Positions 32,331-34,356 of a stretch of 34,356 bases of DNA are shown piece by piece. Below the pieces are notes generated by a model. The model made no database searches, was not told the DNA's origin, and worked only from the letters and a program-made list of their open reading frames with translations. The stretch comes from Nemertoderma westbladi (taxonomy: Eukaryota > Xenacoelomorpha > Nemertodermatida > Nemertodermatidae), in contig JAUCBJ010004198.1 in assembly GCA_032718475.1 (NCBI GenBank), positions 1 through 34,356 on the forward strand, written 5' to 3'. The first letter of the stretch is position 1, and every line of letters begins with the position of its first letter. The translations under genes were made by a program, and so were the position numbers.

Positions 32331-33679
32331 TATTATTTTATATATGAATATTATCCTGTGTCATAATTATGATACAGGTAAATCAATTTCACAGAATTTC
32401 ATTCAGTGACCGACCGAGTTACAGCTGACAGCTTCCACATTGATTCGAGCAAAATATACTTTCTGTAGATAAATAAATCCCTTCTCCGATAATAAAATTG
32501 TAAAGTAGTAAAATAATGTATGTATAAACACCATGATCCGTAATCTATGACTGAAATTTGAAAAACAAGTGTAGTTCAATCACCGTCGCATCGGTGAGCG
32601 ATTTAAAAGGTTTTCTGGAACGATATATTTATCTCGTGAATAGCTGGTCAAAATTGCATGTCATACAATACTGTATCTCTATTGCATAGCTACACATACA
32701 TAAACAACTTATTCCAGAATATTGTACATTTATTAAATATAATAAATGACCTCCAGCTAACAATATTATAAACAATCTTTGAATCACAATCTCAGCTGTT
32801 TCTCTACGAAACTAAGATATTGTTACATTATTTGGAATCCTTCCACAAAATCTGGTTCAATGATAGCACGACTGTTAGGTTTAACTATTGTAATTGTGTT
32901 TAAAATTTCAAGTAATATGAAAAAGATATGTGGGAATATATAAATGCTAGGTCCGTTTCAACAGAAAATTGCACTACATTACGGGTCATGGTGTAATAAG
33001 TTTTCCGACACAAAAATATTCTGTAGTTATGGTAAATCTTTATAGTCAGGTAAACAGAGGGGTCCACCGTGACTTTGGGTCATCACGCATTTTTATTTGC
33101 TTAAACTTTAGTCGGACCTTAGAGTAATCAAAATCCGTCGGGTGCCACTTTGGCACCTTTGGGGAACTTTTTATAAAGCACTTAACCTAAGTTTCCATAG
33201 CAACCGGCACACAAGGTTTTATTTTGAGATATCTGCGACCTTGCACCTATTGCCACAGCTCTTGTTAATTATTCTGAATAAGATTTCTAGAAGATTAGTT
33301 CCCATAGCAACATTATTAATCATAAATTTTGGCCTTTGGGATGTTTATTAAGATATGCCAACTATTAAACTTTAGATTATTTATGTAACTATTTATAAAA
33401 GCAAACAATTATATCATCACTGGGGGGTTATTAATCAAAGTTAGTTTTCATTTAATTAGATGAGTTAGTTTTCTCCTTTCAAATGCAAATTTTGACGTGT
33501 ATCTATCCAACGATTGCAGAATATAGGTACAGTAGATTCAATGTGCCATCATTCTTTACTGTGTACCTATCTGGGTATCTATCCCAAATATACTCTCCAT
33601 TACTGGTATTACGAAAGTTAATCAATCAGCTAGAAGAGTTGTATGTTTATTAAATTATTTATTTAAACGGAACATCGCT
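32331..33679. other. AT-rich sequence, no gene seen
   Basis: No supported coding region. The frame at 33142-33351 has no family motif. The word CCCATAGCAAC/TCCATAGCAAC occurs twice about 108 bp apart (near 33195 and 33303), suggesting an old duplicated repeat. Confidence 0.5.
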
Positions 33680-33854
33680 TTAGACATTGTATTTATTTTT
33701 ACACCTTGAAGTGGTGCAGGTGCATATTGTAGTACATGGTAGAGCGGCTATAGAGCAGCCGCATCGATTGGCAGAACAGGCACTTTCGGACTTGCAATTA
33801 CAAGATATAGTTTTAAGGATCGAAATTGGGGCAATGGATGAGACGCCAGGATCC
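33680..33854 (-). pseudogene. Cysteine-rich C-terminal tail of a transposon-associated protein
   Basis: On the minus strand a frame of about 57 codons ends at a stop at 33680 and reads LKTISCNCKSESACS, RCGC, LPCTTICTC and RCKN. This C.C...C....C.C....C...C.C...C.N pattern is familiar to me from the C-termini of many uncharacterised, transposon-linked proteins of insects and other invertebrates. The upstream part of the protein is not recognisable and is replaced by the SINE region beyond 33890. The role of the tail is unknown; metal binding is likely from the cysteines. I regard this as a relic. Confidence 0.45.
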
Positions 33855-33889
33855 GGTATCAGTTTGTCATTGATCGCTATCCATCGGTC

Positions 33890-34205
33890 ATTGATAGTTC
33901 CACCTTGGTGTAGTGGTTGCATTGAATTCACATCTCCTGTAGGTCGTGGGTTCGATCCTCAAATGGGCCAGGGCAGCTTTCGTTTCGGCACGAATGCTTT
34001 AAAGGGACCAGCCAGGGCGCATCTCTGCTTTGCATCCTTAAATGGTAGCTAAATGAGTACTGGAGTTTCCTCTGTGGAGTAAAGTTCTGGGGGACCGCAC
34101 TGGAAATAAGTTGTCAGACTTTGTGCGTAATCCCTGGCCTAGCGGCCGAAGAAAATTTACGTTTTACTTTACTTTTTATGTCTACTTTACTTTTTATCCA
34201 ACCAA
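33890..34205 (+). mobile_element. tRNA-derived SINE
   Basis: An A box TGGTGTAGTGG (33906-33916) and a B box GGTTCGATCC (33949-33958) are spaced as in a tRNA gene, but acceptor and anticodon arms do not fold as a working tRNA. A body without coding sequence follows, with AGTTCTGGGGGACCGCACTG in the middle. The 3' end has a tandem TTTTACTTTACTTTTTAT-like tail up to about 34200. Confidence 0.65.
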
Positions 34206-34356
34206 ACTTGTTAACAGCCAACAGTGGAGGTGCAGGATCATCAGCAGCTCTCCACAAAAGAACTTGAAAACGAGCCCATTTTACATGTTGTACAGCGGCA
34301 CTCTGTGTGGGGGGGAAGGTTGAATACTTTAGGGTGTTGCTTCTTTGTAGTGAACC
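34206..34356. other. End of window, nothing recognised
   Basis: Short remaining sequence with no supported feature. Confidence 0.5.

Noticed and set aside
33142-33351. Frame of 69 codons in the right flank
   Set aside because: No domain and not in the context of a gene; overlaps an apparent non-coding duplicated repeat.
30857-33727. Shared word TGGTGCAGGTGCATA near 30870 and 33712 as a dispersed repeat
   Set aside because: Only about 15 bases are shared and the flanks do not align.
33897-33970. Functional tRNA gene
   Set aside because: A and B boxes are present but the acceptor and anticodon stems do not fold and the sequence continues into a SINE body.

Overview
The window is eukaryotic and almost certainly from an animal. 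It holds no recognisable single-copy host gene. It is a nest of transposon copies next to two satellite arrays, set in AT-rich flanks. BEL/Pao LTR elements, an APE-type LINE of the CR1/Jockey kind and tRNA-derived SINEs together point to a metazoan, probably a marine invertebrate. I cannot narrow the taxon further.

Layout. 1-870 is AT-rich and featureless. 871-2100 is a decayed BEL/Pao pol fragment on the minus strand. From 2101 a plus-strand LINE begins: ORF1p-like protein, poly-G tract, cysteine-rich finger and the N-terminal half of the endonuclease. At 3934 it is cut by a 9.8-kb BEL/Pao element (3935-13718) with TGTT...AACA ends and a 5-bp target duplication (TAGTG). The LINE resumes at 13719 with the rest of the endonuclease, the reverse transcriptase and a 3' tail to about 16707.

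The inserted BEL element has lost the end of its 5' LTR, the leader and gag. It keeps protease, reverse transcriptase, RNase H and integrase in pol (4421-8718, one frameshift). Downstream of pol lie a 420-bp block of nested hairpin modules whose stems differ in sequence but still pair (8991-9412), and a second broken reading frame of about 860 codons (9951-12540). That frame has two CCHC zinc knuckles and a possible RNase D-like exonuclease segment. These two parts are the most unusual content of the window. The shared parts of the two LTRs are about 99% alike, so the insertion is young, yet the extra frame carries four internal stops, all TGA.

Beyond the LINE, 16788-18510 is a 315-bp satellite ending in an ACG microsatellite. 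18560-19485 has no gene but one strong hairpin. 19486-19667 is a small BEL gag relic on the minus strand. It abuts an 11-kb minisatellite (19685-30656) of roughly 300 units of 35 or 36 bp, with higher-order repeats of 743 bp and 607 bp. The unit has no stop in any forward frame, so the array yields very long but meaningless open frames. 30657-34356 is AT-rich with two tRNA-derived SINE copies (32115-32330 minus, 33890-34205 plus) and a cysteine-rich transposon-protein relic (33680-33854 minus).

Nothing here works as a pathway. The organising logic is insertion, nesting, decay and tandem expansion.
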